Shown here piece by piece: positions 39,710-49,851 of a stretch of DNA of 64,000 nucleotides (position 1 is the first letter of the stretch; every line of letters begins with the position of its first letter). The position numbers were made by a program, and so were the translations under genes. The DNA lies in contig NZ_CP031963.1 in NCBI RefSeq assembly GCF_003443675.1, forward strand, positions 992,001 through 1,056,000, written 5' to 3'. This DNA comes from Aquimarina sp. BL5 (GTDB taxonomy: Bacteria; Bacteroidota; Bacteroidia; Flavobacteriales; Flavobacteriaceae). The notes under the pieces were generated by a model that worked only from the letters and a program-made list of their open reading frames with translations, ran no database searches and was not told the origin of the DNA.

Positions 39710-42700
39710 ATGTTGCAACTTGTTAAATCATTCAGACTTTTTAGTTTCATCTTTTTAATAGTCATAATATCTTGTAATGAAAAGAAAACAGATGCTATTG
39801 ACAGTACTAATAAAGAAATAGAACAAGAAGAAACCTTATTCACATTAACAGATCCTAAAGAAACTGGCTTATATTTTGTTAACAAGCTTAAAGAAAATGA
39901 AACGTTTAATATTATAACCTATGAATATATCTATGGTGGTGGCGGTGTTTCTGTTGGCGATATTAATAATGATGGATTACCTGATGTTTTTCTTTCGGGA
40001 AATCTATCTGGTGGAGGCCTTTTCTTAAATAAAGGTGATCTGAAATTTCAACAAATCTCTAAAACTGCGGGTGTATCACATACTGGTTTTAGCACTGGTA
40101 CTTCTATGATAGATATCAATAATGATGGCTATCAAGATATATATATCTGCCGTTCTCTAGCTGGAGAACCTGAACTACGAGAAAACATTTTGCTTATTAA
40201 TAACCAAGATCTCACTTTCACAAATAAAGCGGCTGAATATGGATTAAATGATCAAAGCTTTTCGAACCAGGCTACTTTTTTTGATTATGATAATGATGGA
40301 GATCTGGATATGTACTTGCTTAACCATCGTGTAGATTTTATAGATGCTCAAAATATAAAAACAACTAAAGACAAAGAAGGCAATACAATATTATATAAAG
40401 ACACTAATTACAAAGATGTTAGTGATCGTTTATACCGAAATAATGGAAACGGAACATTTTCGGATGTTACCAAAAAAGCAGGCTTACTCAATAAAGCTTT
40501 TGGGTTAAGTGTTACTCCTACTGATATTAATAAGGATGGATGGACCGATTTATATGTGGCAAATGATTACTTGGACAAAGATCATTTTTATATAAACAAT
40601 GGAGACGGATCATTCACGGATACTATAGACGACATGTTTTTTCATATGAGTAGAAACTCTATGGGATCAGATATAGCTGATTTTAATAATGACGGCCACT
40701 TAGATGTAATTAATCTGGATATGATGGCAGAACATAACTATCGCCAAAAACAACTAAAAGGGCAAAGTCCTTATGATTTATATCATATCGCTGTAAAGTT
40801 TGGTTTAGGTCATCAAGTGATGCGTAACACATTACAACTAAACAATGGTAATGGCACCTTTAGTGAGATTGGTCAGTTATCCGGAGTATCACATACAGAT
40901 TGGAGTTGGACACCTTTACTTGCTGATTATGACAACGATGGTTTTAAAGATCTATTCATATCTAATGGGTTCTATAGGAATATAACCGATATGGATTTTT
41001 TAAAATATGATTCTAATAATGCTATTGCATCTGGAGGAGGTTCTAAAAAGGTTAACAACATGAGTTTATTAAACTTAATATCTTCAACTCCAGTAGCAAA
41101 CTATATTTATAAAAATAATGGCGATCTTTCATTTACCAAAAAGTCTATTTCATGGGGATTTGACAAACCTTCGTTTTCTAATGGTGCTGTATACGCAGAT
41201 TTAGATCAGGATGGTGATCTGGATCTGATTACTAACAATTTTAATCAAGAGGCGTTTTTATACAAAAACAATAGTAGAGAACTAAAATCTAATCATCAAT
41301 ATTTATCTATTCAGTTAAATGGCGACAAAAATAACGCTTCTGGTATCGGAGCTAAAGTAACAGTTACCACAGCAGATGGTATACAATATCAAGAATGTTC
41401 TCCATATAGAGGATACCTTAGCTCTGGAGAATCCATTTTACATTTTGGAGTAGGATTAAACAAAAGAATTACTTCTGTATCTGTAGTATGGCCAAATGGG
41501 AAATACCAACAACTTAATAACGTTACTGCCAATCAACGCATACAATTAAATATTAAGGATGCAATTGATAAAGCTCCTATAGCAAAGGCTGAAAAAGCTT
41601 TCCTAACCAAAGTTAAAAACATTTTTTCTCCTGAATTCCAACATCAAGAAAATGATTATATAGATTTTAAGCAAGAACCCTTACTAGAACATAAATTATC
41701 TAATAAAGGTCCTTTCATCTCTAAAGCAGACATCGATAATGACGGACTAGAAGATCTATATATTGGGGGCGCAAACGGATATTCTGGAACTTTGTATGTT
41801 CAAAATAATCAAGGAAAATTTATACAAAAGAAGAGTACTGCTTTTGAAATAGATAAAGCTTATGAAGACGCAGAAGCTCTTTTTTTTGATATTGATAACG
41901 ATCAAGATCTTGATTTGTTTGTAATAAGTGGTGGCTATGCCTTAACATCTAGTTCTTCATTATATCAAGACCGATTATACTTAAATGATGGACAAGGTAA
42001 TTTTAGTAAAGCTGAAAATGCGGTACCAAATAATTTTCAAAACGGAACTTGTATTGCAGCACATGATATTGATGGAGATGGCGATCTAGATCTTTTTATT
42101 GGTGGTGGAACTAAACCTCTATCCTACCCGCTTGGAGAGCAAAGCCAATTCCTTATAAATAATGGAGGTAATTTTACGAATGCAACTGATCTTCTACCAA
42201 ATAATGGAAATCTTGGAATAGTAAATGACGCACTTTGGATGGATTATGATAATGATGGAAATAAAGACTTGATTCTGGCTGGAGAATGGATGCCAATCAC
42301 TGTTTTAAAGAATAATAACTCGAAATTCACTGAGATTACAGAGCAAGCTGGTCTTTTAAAAACAGCGGGATGGTGGAATACAATTGAGGCAGCAGATATA
42401 GATAAGGATGGTGATCTCGATTTGATTGCTGGAAATCGCGGTGAAAATTCATTTTATAAAGCTTCAGAAGATCAACCTGCGATTATCTATGCTAAAGATT
42501 TTGACAATAATGGGCGCATCGATGCATTTCCTTTTTATTATTTCAGTGATGGAAAGAGTTATCCAAAACACGTTTTAGATGAAGTAGCGACGCAGTATCC
42601 AGATATCAAAAAGAAATTTAGAAGATATCATAAGTATTCGCAAGCAACGCTGGATTCCATGTTTTCTAAAAAGGAAATGGAAGATGCATTGCAATTTTCA

Positions 42701-43075
42701 GTACATACATTTAGTAGTGCTTATTTTGAAAACAAAGGCAATGGAACATTTGAGACTCACAACTTACCCAAATCAGCACAATTCTCTGAAGTTCGCGGTA
42801 TTTTACCCTTAGATATGAATAAAGATGGAAACCTAGATCTTATTTTAACCGGAAACAATTACCACACTGATGTGGAAATGGGACAAAGTGATGCAAGTAT
42901 CGGTACCGTATTATTAGGTGATGGAACAGGTGATTTTGAAACTATTCCAGTAAGTAAAAGTGGTTTTTCGGTAATTGGAGATACTCGCGGCACCACAACG
43001 TTACAGAAAAAAAATGAGACATTAATTCTAACCATATGTAACGAGGGAAACCTTCAATGCTTCACCCATAAGTAA
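39710..43075 (+). CDS. VCBS/FG-GAP repeat lipoprotein with ASPIC/UnbV domain
   Basis: 1121-residue surface lipoprotein (lipobox ending IISC, Cys22). About fifteen FG-GAP blades carry calcium-binding loops of type D-x-N-x-D-G-x-x-D, for example DINNDGLPDVF, DYDNDGDLDMYL and DIDGDGDLDLFI; they should form two beta propellers. Between them is an ASPIC/UnbV domain (about 545-605, IGAKVTVTTADG...YRGYLSSGES). Such CRTAC1-like proteins usually sit next to SusC/SusD pairs in Bacteroidota; here there is none, so the ligand is unknown. It stands alone with a terminator downstream. Confidence 0.92.
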   Translation: MLQLVKSFRLFSFIFLIVIISCNEKKTDAIDSTNKEIEQEETLFTLTDPKETGLYFVNKLKENETFNIITYEYIYGGGGVSVGDINNDGLPDVFLSGNLSGGGLFLNKGDLKFQQISKTAGVSHTGFSTGTSMIDINNDGYQDIYICRSLAGEPELRENILLINNQDLTFTNKAAEYGLNDQSFSNQATFFDYDNDGDLDMYLLNHRVDFIDAQNIKTTKDKEGNTILYKDTNYKDVSDRLYRNNGNGTFSDVTKKAGLLNKAFGLSVTPTDINKDGWTDLYVANDYLDKDHFYINNGDGSFTDTIDDMFFHMSRNSMGSDIADFNNDGHLDVINLDMMAEHNYRQKQLKGQSPYDLYHIAVKFGLGHQVMRNTLQLNNGNGTFSEIGQLSGVSHTDWSWTPLLADYDNDGFKDLFISNGFYRNITDMDFLKYDSNNAIASGGGSKKVNNMSLLNLISSTPVANYIYKNNGDLSFTKKSISWGFDKPSFSNGAVYADLDQDGDLDLITNNFNQEAFLYKNNSRELKSNHQYLSIQLNGDKNNASGIGAKVTVTTADGIQYQECSPYRGYLSSGESILHFGVGLNKRITSVSVVWPNGKYQQLNNVTANQRIQLNIKDAIDKAPIAKAEKAFLTKVKNIFSPEFQHQENDYIDFKQEPLLEHKLSNKGPFISKADIDNDGLEDLYIGGANGYSGTLYVQNNQGKFIQKKSTAFEIDKAYEDAEALFFDIDNDQDLDLFVISGGYALTSSSSLYQDRLYLNDGQGNFSKAENAVPNNFQNGTCIAAHDIDGDGDLDLFIGGGTKPLSYPLGEQSQFLINNGGNFTNATDLLPNNGNLGIVNDALWMDYDNDGNKDLILAGEWMPITVLKNNNSKFTEITEQAGLLKTAGWWNTIEAADIDKDGDLDLIAGNRGENSFYKASEDQPAIIYAKDFDNNGRIDAFPFYYFSDGKSYPKHVLDEVATQYPDIKKKFRRYHKYSQATLDSMFSKKEMEDALQFSVHTFSSAYFENKGNGTFETHNLPKSAQFSEVRGILPLDMNKDGNLDLILTGNNYHTDVEMGQSDASIGTVLLGDGTGDFETIPVSKSGFSVIGDTRGTTTLQKKNETLILTICNEGNLQCFTHK

Positions 43076-43107
43076 ATCATAAAGTACATCTTTAGCATAT
43101 GCATACC

Positions 43108-43139
43108 CCTATAAAACGCCATCTTTATAGGTTTTTTTT
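43108..43139 (+). terminator. intrinsic terminator of the VCBS lipoprotein gene
   Basis: CCTATAAA pairs with TTTATAGG (43124-43131) around an 8-base loop and is followed by eight T. Confidence 0.85.
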
Positions 43140-43255
43140 ATTGCCATAAATAAAAAAATGCAAACATGATGCAACCCTTTACTTTTTGTTTTGTCAATAG
43201 TAATAACTAGAAAAGAAAAGTAACTTTAAAGAAACTTACAATCAACAATAAATAA

Positions 43256-43798
43256 TTGAAAACTAATATTCTTTATACACATAAGGATCTTATAGAAAAA
43301 AGCAAATCTGGTGATCGGAATTCGCAATATAAGCTATATGAACTATATGTAGATGCTATGTATAACGTAAGCATAAGGATATTAGGTATCAGGGAAGATG
43401 CAGAGGATATCATTCAGGATAGTTTTGTTGACGCTTTTAAAAACCTAACCTCTTTTAGATATGAAAGTACGTTTGGTTCCTGGTTAAAAAGAATAGTAAT
43501 CAATAAAAGTATAAATCATTTAAAACTAAAAAAAGTACCCGTCACACCATTAGATCAACATGAATATTATGTAGGTGAAGAAGTTAATGAATCTGTTAAA
43601 ACAATGGATATAACTAAAATCAAAAAAGGCATAGCACAGTTACCAGATGGATATAAACAGATTATTAATCTATACCTAATTGAAGGATACGATCACATTG
43701 AGATTTCCGAGATACTAGAAATTTCTAGTTCTACATCTAAATCACAATATCATAGAGCAAAGAAAAAACTAATTCAGATTATAAATACACTAGAATAA
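43256..43798 (+). CDS. ECF-type RNA polymerase sigma factor
   Basis: 180 residues. Region 2 contains DAEDIIQDSFVDAFKNL and YESTFGSWLKRIVINKSINH, with the promoter -10 contact surface; region 4 has LPDGYKQIINLYLIEGYDHIEISEIL, a helix-turn-helix. The start must be TTG at 43256, since no suitable in-frame ATG is present upstream or near it. First gene of a four-gene run; the next gene starts one base after its stop and is the probable partner that controls it. Target promoters are not recognisable. Confidence 0.93.
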   Translation: MKTNILYTHKDLIEKSKSGDRNSQYKLYELYVDAMYNVSIRILGIREDAEDIIQDSFVDAFKNLTSFRYESTFGSWLKRIVINKSINHLKLKKVPVTPLDQHEYYVGEEVNESVKTMDITKIKKGIAQLPDGYKQIINLYLIEGYDHIEISEILEISSSTSKSQYHRAKKKLIQIINTLE

Positions 43799-43799
43799 G

Positions 43800-44336
43800 A
43801 TGGATGATTTTGAAAAATATATTAAAGAAAATAAACTTCTTTTTGATGATCATAAGCCAGATAGAGCAAAACTTTGGCGACATATTGATGCAGAACTTAA
43901 CGTTACTTCTAAAGAAAAAATTGCGAAGCTTTGGCTATCTCCATTTATTAAAATGGCCGCTACAATTATCATTCTAATTGGGGTATTTTCTTTGACAACT
44001 ATTTTCACAGCTTCAAATGAGTCAAATGATTTCGCTAATCAAGAGTTAAACGATATTGACACTTATTATAAAGGTCTTGTTTCATTTCAAGTAGAATTAG
44101 TAAAAAACAATGCTAAACTATCCTTAGAAGATAAAGAAGAATTTCTCTCTTTTATGGACGAGTTGGACAAAGAATATCTATTGTTAAAAGAAGAAATGGT
44201 CGCCAACCTTAATAATGAATACATCTTGGAAGCCATAGTTCAGAACTATAAAAAAAGAATTGAATTAATAGAAAATCTTTTAGAGCAAATTAAAGATTCA
44301 AAAAAATCCGATGATAATGAAGGATATATTTTATAA
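43800..44336 (+). CDS. membrane-anchored partner of the ECF sigma factor (putative anti-sigma)
   Basis: 178 residues with one membrane helix (about 55-72, AATIIILIGVFSLTTIF). The N-terminal 50 residues (YIKENKLLFDDHKPDRAKLW) are cytoplasmic and would contact the sigma factor; the rest is a charged, helical extracytoplasmic segment. There is no zinc-finger CHCC motif and no similarity that I recognise to FecR. Anti-sigma function is inferred only from its place immediately after the sigma gene and its topology. Confidence 0.65.
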   Translation: MDDFEKYIKENKLLFDDHKPDRAKLWRHIDAELNVTSKEKIAKLWLSPFIKMAATIIILIGVFSLTTIFTASNESNDFANQELNDIDTYYKGLVSFQVELVKNNAKLSLEDKEEFLSFMDELDKEYLLLKEEMVANLNNEYILEAIVQNYKKRIELIENLLEQIKDSKKSDDNEGYIL

Positions 44337-45411
44337 AAAATTAATACTCTCCTTTTTGATAATCTTCACTGTACATTCTATAAATGCACAAGAAGAACTA
44401 TCGAAATCGATTGAAAAGATTTATGATTTTACTAATGCTGGAGAACTACAACTAGAAAATAAATACGGTAACATTATTATTAACGGATGGAGCCAGAACA
44501 AGATAAAAGTTTCTATAGACATTGTAGTTAACAAAAAAGATAAAGATGATGCCGAAGATCTTTTAGCGAGGATAAAACCATCCATAACAACTTTAGATCA
44601 GTCTATAATCATATTCTCTAACATTGAAGAGAAAAGTGACAGCTTTTTCTCCAAAGTATTTAATCGTGTAAACCCTTTTGATTTTGACAAAGGAAGCATC
44701 CAGATAGATTACCGAATAAGTCTACCTAGTAATGCAGAGATTCAAGTAACAAATAAATTTGGGGATATTGTTATCAATGATTGGAATGGAAAGCTAAAAA
44801 CAAATTTACAACACGGCGATATGTGGATTAATAACGACATTATTAATGCTAATATCGAAATGAAATTTGGCAAATTACAAACCAAGTCTATCTCATATGG
44901 AAAGATAGCATTAAAAAATAGCGAATTTGATCATCAAACTTCTAAAAACCTTAGAATTATAAGTAGTGGATCTACCATTATGATTGACCAAGTTACTGAT
45001 CTTGAAATTTATTCTAGTAAAGATAAAATCACCATAGAAAATATTGAAGAGATAAAAGGAGAACTAAAGTTTTCAAATATCATATTGGAAAACTTAAGAA
45101 ATGAGGTAGATCTCATAATGGATGTAGCAGATTTTAAGATTAAAAACATTCTAAAACCGAATGCAAATATTAATATTAACCAAAAATCTTCTGAACTAAG
45201 CATCAACATATCTGATCTTAATTTTGATTTCAGTGCTTCGTTGGAACAAGGGCTATTGAGAATCCCTAAGACATTTAAAAACATTAAAAACACGGTAATA
45301 GATACTAAAAAAAGAATACGAGAGATCAAAGCTAATTATGGAATAGATTCTAACAAAGGTGCCTTTCATATAACTGGTATAAAAGGAGTTATCATCCTAA
45401 AAGAAGAATAA
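44317..45411 (+). CDS. exported DUF4097-like beta-repeat protein
   Basis: 364 residues from the ATG at 44317 (the frame also offers 44311), with signal peptide MKDIFYKKLILSFLIIFTVH...NA. The mature part shows the DUF4097 pattern: short beta turns with G/N-rich steps, for example LENKYGNIIINGW, VTNKFGDIVINDW and IEMKFGKLQ, which builds a right-handed beta helix. It overlaps the preceding gene by 20 bases. Other ECF/anti-sigma operons of Flavobacteriaceae also carry such a protein. No enzyme motif; role unknown, perhaps an envelope-stress sensor component. Confidence 0.75.
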   Translation: MKDIFYKKLILSFLIIFTVHSINAQEELSKSIEKIYDFTNAGELQLENKYGNIIINGWSQNKIKVSIDIVVNKKDKDDAEDLLARIKPSITTLDQSIIIFSNIEEKSDSFFSKVFNRVNPFDFDKGSIQIDYRISLPSNAEIQVTNKFGDIVINDWNGKLKTNLQHGDMWINNDIINANIEMKFGKLQTKSISYGKIALKNSEFDHQTSKNLRIISSGSTIMIDQVTDLEIYSSKDKITIENIEEIKGELKFSNIILENLRNEVDLIMDVADFKIKNILKPNANININQKSSELSINISDLNFDFSASLEQGLLRIPKTFKNIKNTVIDTKKRIREIKANYGIDSNKGAFHITGIKGVIILKEE

Positions 45412-45457
45412 AAGACAATCAAAACCATTTATCAAATCAATAATCAAATCAATACTC

Positions 45458-46129
45458 ATGAAAAAATCAATCAAATTACTAATTACTTTTCTATTGATTA
45501 GTATATATCAAATCAGTGCTCAAGAACCAAAAGATGAAGATTATATAGAATTTAATGATCGTAAAAATATTGTACACGGAGTTTACCTTGGTTTTAGTGC
45601 GAGTTATGGAGAAATTGATGGGGGAAATACAGCATTAATTGGCTTTAAGTTGGCATATGTAGCCAACAGACAATTCGAAGTAGGTTTTGGTATGAAAAGT
45701 TTTTACTCTCAACAAAACCTGCCCGGGATATCTATTTCTAATGATGAAGACTTAATTGGAGCATATGCAGGTATGCACTTAGAACCCATATTATTCAGTA
45801 AATCTAGAGTTAATCTATCATTTCCTTTACTAATTGGATTTGGTGTTGCTGGTTATATAGATCGTCAATTCAACGATAACGATGAATTTGACGAGAATGA
45901 TTATGACTCGGATGCATTGTTCGTAGCAGAACCTGGAATAAATCTACTATTTAATGTGTCTAGATTTCTACAACTAGAAGCCGGTGTAAAATATAGATTC
46001 TCGAGTAAATTTAATATCCATCCTAGTGGTATAGATCGAATCAATGGATTTTCTGCGGGGTTCGGGGTCAAAGTAGGAGTTTTTAATCTTGGTAGAAACA
46101 GATATAAGAAAAAAGCTCCAAAAAAATAA
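45458..46129 (+). CDS. outer-membrane beta-barrel protein
   Basis: 223 residues with a signal peptide (KLLITFLLISIYQISAQ) and an eight-strand-like pattern of alternating residues (GVYLGFSASYGEIDGG, LQLEAGVKYRFSS, GFSAGFGVKVGVFNLG). It ends in a basic tail (GRNRYKKKAPKK) after the last strand, which is unusual for a barrel that ends in an aromatic residue. Fourth gene of the ECF operon, 46 bases after the DUF4097-like gene. An acidic loop DNDEFDENDYDSD (about 140-153) may bind calcium. Confidence 0.78.
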   Translation: MKKSIKLLITFLLISIYQISAQEPKDEDYIEFNDRKNIVHGVYLGFSASYGEIDGGNTALIGFKLAYVANRQFEVGFGMKSFYSQQNLPGISISNDEDLIGAYAGMHLEPILFSKSRVNLSFPLLIGFGVAGYIDRQFNDNDEFDENDYDSDALFVAEPGINLLFNVSRFLQLEAGVKYRFSSKFNIHPSGIDRINGFSAGFGVKVGVFNLGRNRYKKKAPKK

Positions 46130-46603
46130 ATCTCTAAAAAAGATCTATTAAATACTTATTATCAAATGATTACAAAAAATAACAGTCATTTTAAAATATC
46201 TGTAAATTAAATAAAATATAATTAGGCATAAAAATTGATACAATGAATTTGTATAAAAAAGAAATGTTACCAAAGCCCCAAATGAAAACTAAAGTTATTA
46301 TAAAAACCAAAAAAATTGATACTAACTATGTATTTTCAGACAACAGCCAAGTATATCTTAAACGCAAATCAAGTACTAAATCCGCAAATAGTAATTCTTT
46401 ACACTCCCAAGAATGGTATCCCGTTAATTTTTGCTGGAAATCTTAATTAGGAAAAACACTCTTTGGTTTTCAAAGTATTTATTTTAATAATTAAATAACA
46501 TCTGTATATCCAAATTGTCTGTAGATTTATAAAATAAAAAATGCTGTAACAAGTCTCGTACTTTTACAGTCTCCTTTATACACCTATCTGAAAAACATAT
46601 CTT
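46130..46603. other. mostly empty stretch with one doubtful small ORF
   Basis: 474 bases between the barrel gene and the TonB receptor. Apart from the small ORF at 46243-46446 I see nothing: no terminator with a T tract and no convincing promoter motif. The sequence is AT-rich. Confidence 0.5.
46243..46446 (+). CDS. small basic ORF, doubtful
   Basis: 67 codons with ATG. The product is very basic (MNLYKKEMLPKPQMKTKV...) and ends SQEWYPVNFCWKS, without signal peptide, membrane helix or known motif. In AT-rich sequence an ORF of this length can occur by chance. It follows the ECF operon by 113 bases. I list it because it fills a gap and has a normal start, not because I can support a function. 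Confidence 0.25.
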   Translation: MNLYKKEMLPKPQMKTKVIIKTKKIDTNYVFSDNSQVYLKRKSSTKSANSNSLHSQEWYPVNFCWKS

Positions 46604-49000
46604 TTGAAAAAACATATATCTATTCACACACTGCTAGTAATGCTATGCACGCTAGTTCATTATTCCTCTATTGGGCAAGAAAAATTCACTATTAACGGTA
46701 CTATAACTGAGCAATCCAGTAATGAAACTCTAATCGGTGTTAATGTCCTTTTTCCAGAAATCGGTAAAGGAGTCGTCACCAATGAATATGGATTTTACTC
46801 TATCACCTTACCCGAAGGAACTTATAAACTGCAAATTAGCTACTTAGGATTTAAAGACATTATTCAGGAAATCACCTTGAATGAAGATAAAAAACTGAAT
46901 TTTCAATTATCGGAAGCTTCAGAAATGTTAGACGAAGTAGTAATCACCGAAAACGTTGAAAAAGTAAATATTAAGAATCCGCAGATGAGTCTTAACAAAC
47001 TAACAGCGGGAACTATTAAACAAATTCCGGTAGTTCTGGGGGAAGCAGATGTTATTAAATCTATCATACTACTGCCAGGTGTAACTAGCGGTGGTGAAGG
47101 CGCTTCAGGGTTTAACGTTCGTGGTGGTGCGGCGGATCAAAACCTAATACTATTAGATGAAGCTACAATATTTAATTCTTCTCACCTTTTTGGATTCTTT
47201 TCGGTTTTCAATCCAGATGCTATTAAGGATATCAAACTTTATAAAGGAGGCATCCCTGCAAAATATGGAGGCCGAGTGTCTTCGGTTCTAGATATCTATC
47301 AAAAAGAAGGAAATAGCAAAGATTTTCATTTCAACGGAGGTCTTGGGTTAGTATCTAGTAGATTATTGGCTGAAGGACCTTTTATAAAAAGAAATAAAGG
47401 AGCCTTTCTTGTTGGAGGCCGAGCATCTTATGCCCATCTTTTTCTCCCTATATTAGATGATGGTAACGATAACGTAGCTTATTTTTATGATCTAAATGCA
47501 AAATTCAATTATAAGATTAATGAGAATAACAATATATTTATATCCGGTTATTTCGGGCGTGATGTATTCTCTATTAGCGAAAGTTTTAGAAACACTTATG
47601 GAAACAGAGTTTTAAATCTAAGATGGAATCATCTGTTCTCAGACAAACTATTCTCCAACTTATCTTTAATATATTCAGATTACTTCTATGGGTTAGAACT
47701 TGATTTTGTAGGGTTCGAATGGGACTCTGGTATTAGAAACTTAAATGTAAAATATGACTTAAAACATTACTTAAGTGATAATTTTCAGCTTAATTATGGT
47801 ATTAATGATATCTACTACCGTTTCAATCCGGGTGAGATAAAACCAAATCGTGATGATTCTGGAATCACAAGGGATAAACTTATTGATAAATATGCAAATG
47901 AATTAGGAGTTTATATAGATGCTGAACATAAAATTTCAAATAACCTCTCTTTACAATACGGAGTGAGACTTAGTAACTTCACCAGATTAGGGCAAGATGA
48001 ATTGAATATCTACGAAAATGATAATCCACTTTTATTTGATGAGGAACTTCAAATTTATGAGGCTGCAGATCCAATCGGAACCGAGAGAATTAGTAGAAGT
48101 GATCAAATAGAAAATTTCACTAATCTAGAGCCTAGAGTGGCATTAGCTTATGCTTTTAACGATAACACTTCTATAAAAGCAAGCTATAATAGAATGGCTC
48201 AATATCTGCATCTATTATCTAATACCAGCTCTCCTACTCCACTAGACGTTTGGACACCAAGTGGGAAGTATGTTAAGCCTCAATTATTAAACCAATATGC
48301 GTTAGGATACTTCAAAAGTATTAAAGATGATGCCTATTCTTTAGAAGCTGAAGTGTTTTATAAAGATATAGAAAACAGAATTGATTATATCGATGGCGCA
48401 GAGCTTATTGCAAACGATGCAATCGAACAAGAGATCCTTAATGGAGAAGCGCGAGCTTATGGTTTAGAATTATTAATCCGAAAGAATCAGGGCAAGTTTA
48501 AAGGATGGTTAGCATACACATTATCTAAATCAGAACAACGAACTCCAGGAAGAACACCTGTAGAAACAGGTATTAACGATGGAGAATGGTATAATACTCC
48601 TTTTGATAAAACTCACGATATTTCTTTTAATGGGAGTTATGAATTGAATGAAAAATGGAAATTTAATGCAAATTTCCTATTTCAAACAGGACAGCCTACG
48701 AATTATCCGTCTGGACAGTTTGAGTTTCAAGGGTTAGTGGTACCTATTTTTGATGGCTTACGTAATGACCAACGTTTACCAGCTTATCATCGTATGGATG
48801 TTTCAGCTACATTAACACCAAGAAAAAATAAAAATAGGAAATGGCAAGGAGAATGGGTTTTTAGTATTTATAATTTATATAATCGTAGAAACGCTGCCTC
48901 AATAACCTTTAGTCAAAACACAGAAACTCGGGTTAATGAGGCGGTAAGGACTTCTATTTTCGGAATTGTACCTGCAGTAACTTATAACTTTAAATTTTAG
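46604..49000 (+). CDS. TonB-dependent receptor with carboxypeptidase-like N-terminal domain
   Basis: 798-residue outer-membrane receptor. TTG start at 46604, signal peptide MKKHISIHTLLVMLCTLVHY, then a carboxypeptidase D regulatory-like domain (FTINGTITEQSSNETLIGVN, about 27-115), plug domain with GEADVIKSIILLPGVTSGGEG and GFNVRGGAADQNLILLDEA, and a 22-strand barrel ending in FGIVPAVTYNFKF with the typical terminal Phe. DUF4249 follows after 4 bases. This receptor/DUF4249 pair is common in Bacteroidota instead of SusC/SusD; the imported ligand is unknown. Confidence 0.93.
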   Translation: MKKHISIHTLLVMLCTLVHYSSIGQEKFTINGTITEQSSNETLIGVNVLFPEIGKGVVTNEYGFYSITLPEGTYKLQISYLGFKDIIQEITLNEDKKLNFQLSEASEMLDEVVITENVEKVNIKNPQMSLNKLTAGTIKQIPVVLGEADVIKSIILLPGVTSGGEGASGFNVRGGAADQNLILLDEATIFNSSHLFGFFSVFNPDAIKDIKLYKGGIPAKYGGRVSSVLDIYQKEGNSKDFHFNGGLGLVSSRLLAEGPFIKRNKGAFLVGGRASYAHLFLPILDDGNDNVAYFYDLNAKFNYKINENNNIFISGYFGRDVFSISESFRNTYGNRVLNLRWNHLFSDKLFSNLSLIYSDYFYGLELDFVGFEWDSGIRNLNVKYDLKHYLSDNFQLNYGINDIYYRFNPGEIKPNRDDSGITRDKLIDKYANELGVYIDAEHKISNNLSLQYGVRLSNFTRLGQDELNIYENDNPLLFDEELQIYEAADPIGTERISRSDQIENFTNLEPRVALAYAFNDNTSIKASYNRMAQYLHLLSNTSSPTPLDVWTPSGKYVKPQLLNQYALGYFKSIKDDAYSLEAEVFYKDIENRIDYIDGAELIANDAIEQEILNGEARAYGLELLIRKNQGKFKGWLAYTLSKSEQRTPGRTPVETGINDGEWYNTPFDKTHDISFNGSYELNEKWKFNANFLFQTGQPTNYPSGQFEFQGLVVPIFDGLRNDQRLPAYHRMDVSATLTPRKNKNRKWQGEWVFSIYNLYNRRNAASITFSQNTETRVNEAVRTSIFGIVPAVTYNFKF

Positions 49001-49004
49001 TAAG

Positions 49005-49826
49005 ATGAAAAAACTAATATATATTATAATCGGACTTGCCATATTTACGAGTTGTGAAGATGTTATTGATGTGGATGTTCCTAATGGTGAACCAAGATTA
49101 GTTATTGACGCTTCTTTTGAAATTTATTTAGATGAAACCCCAATCGATGCATTAGGAGGTGTACGACTTACGTTATCTGCTCCTTTTTTTGATGATGATG
49201 TCCCAACAGTAAGCAATGCCACTGTGTTCATTACTAATCTTTCTGATAACAATATCTTTAATTTTGTAGAATCATTAGCAGAACCTGGACTTTTTATTCC
49301 GGAAGACTTTAATATTATCCCCGAATTTGATACAGATTATGAACTAACCGTTATTTATGAAGGAGAAACATATAAAGCTATAACTCAGCTTATCCCAACT
49401 ACCGCTATAGATAATATAGAGCAAGGAGACGGAACATTGTTCGAAGGAGATGAAACTGAAATCATAGTTTTCTTTACAGATGATGGTAACAGAGATGATT
49501 TTTATTTATTCGATTTTGATTTTAATTTATACCTCCCTAGTGAAGATCGATTCTATCAAGGCGAGGCTTTTAATTTCTCTTATTTTTATGAAGATATGGT
49601 AGGAGGCGAAGAAGTGACTATCAAAATTCTCGGCATTGACGAGCGATACTATAACTATTCTAACATACTAATAGAACAAAGCGAACAAGAAGGAGGAAAT
49701 CCTTTTCAGACACCTCCTGTACAAATACGAGGAAATATTATTAATACCACGAATCCTAATAATTTTGCATTAGGATACTTTAATTTATCGGAAGCAAATC
49801 GTTTTCAATTTACTATAGAAGAGTAA
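49005..49826 (+). CDS. DUF4249 lipoprotein, partner of the TonB receptor
   Basis: 273-residue lipoprotein with lipobox ending in TSC (Cys17), followed by the family start EDVIDVDVPNGEPRLVIDAS. The rest is beta-rich with many acidic and aromatic residues (DDFYLFDFDFNLYLPSEDRF). Probably sits on the outer membrane next to the receptor and helps bind ligand, by analogy with SusD-like partners; this has not been shown for the family as far as I know. 273 residues is on the short side for DUF4249. Confidence 0.88.
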   Translation: MKKLIYIIIGLAIFTSCEDVIDVDVPNGEPRLVIDASFEIYLDETPIDALGGVRLTLSAPFFDDDVPTVSNATVFITNLSDNNIFNFVESLAEPGLFIPEDFNIIPEFDTDYELTVIYEGETYKAITQLIPTTAIDNIEQGDGTLFEGDETEIIVFFTDDGNRDDFYLFDFDFNLYLPSEDRFYQGEAFNFSYFYEDMVGGEEVTIKILGIDERYYNYSNILIEQSEQEGGNPFQTPPVQIRGNIINTTNPNNFALGYFNLSEANRFQFTIEE

Positions 49827-49851
49827 TCATGAAAATCAGTATTTTTGAAGC

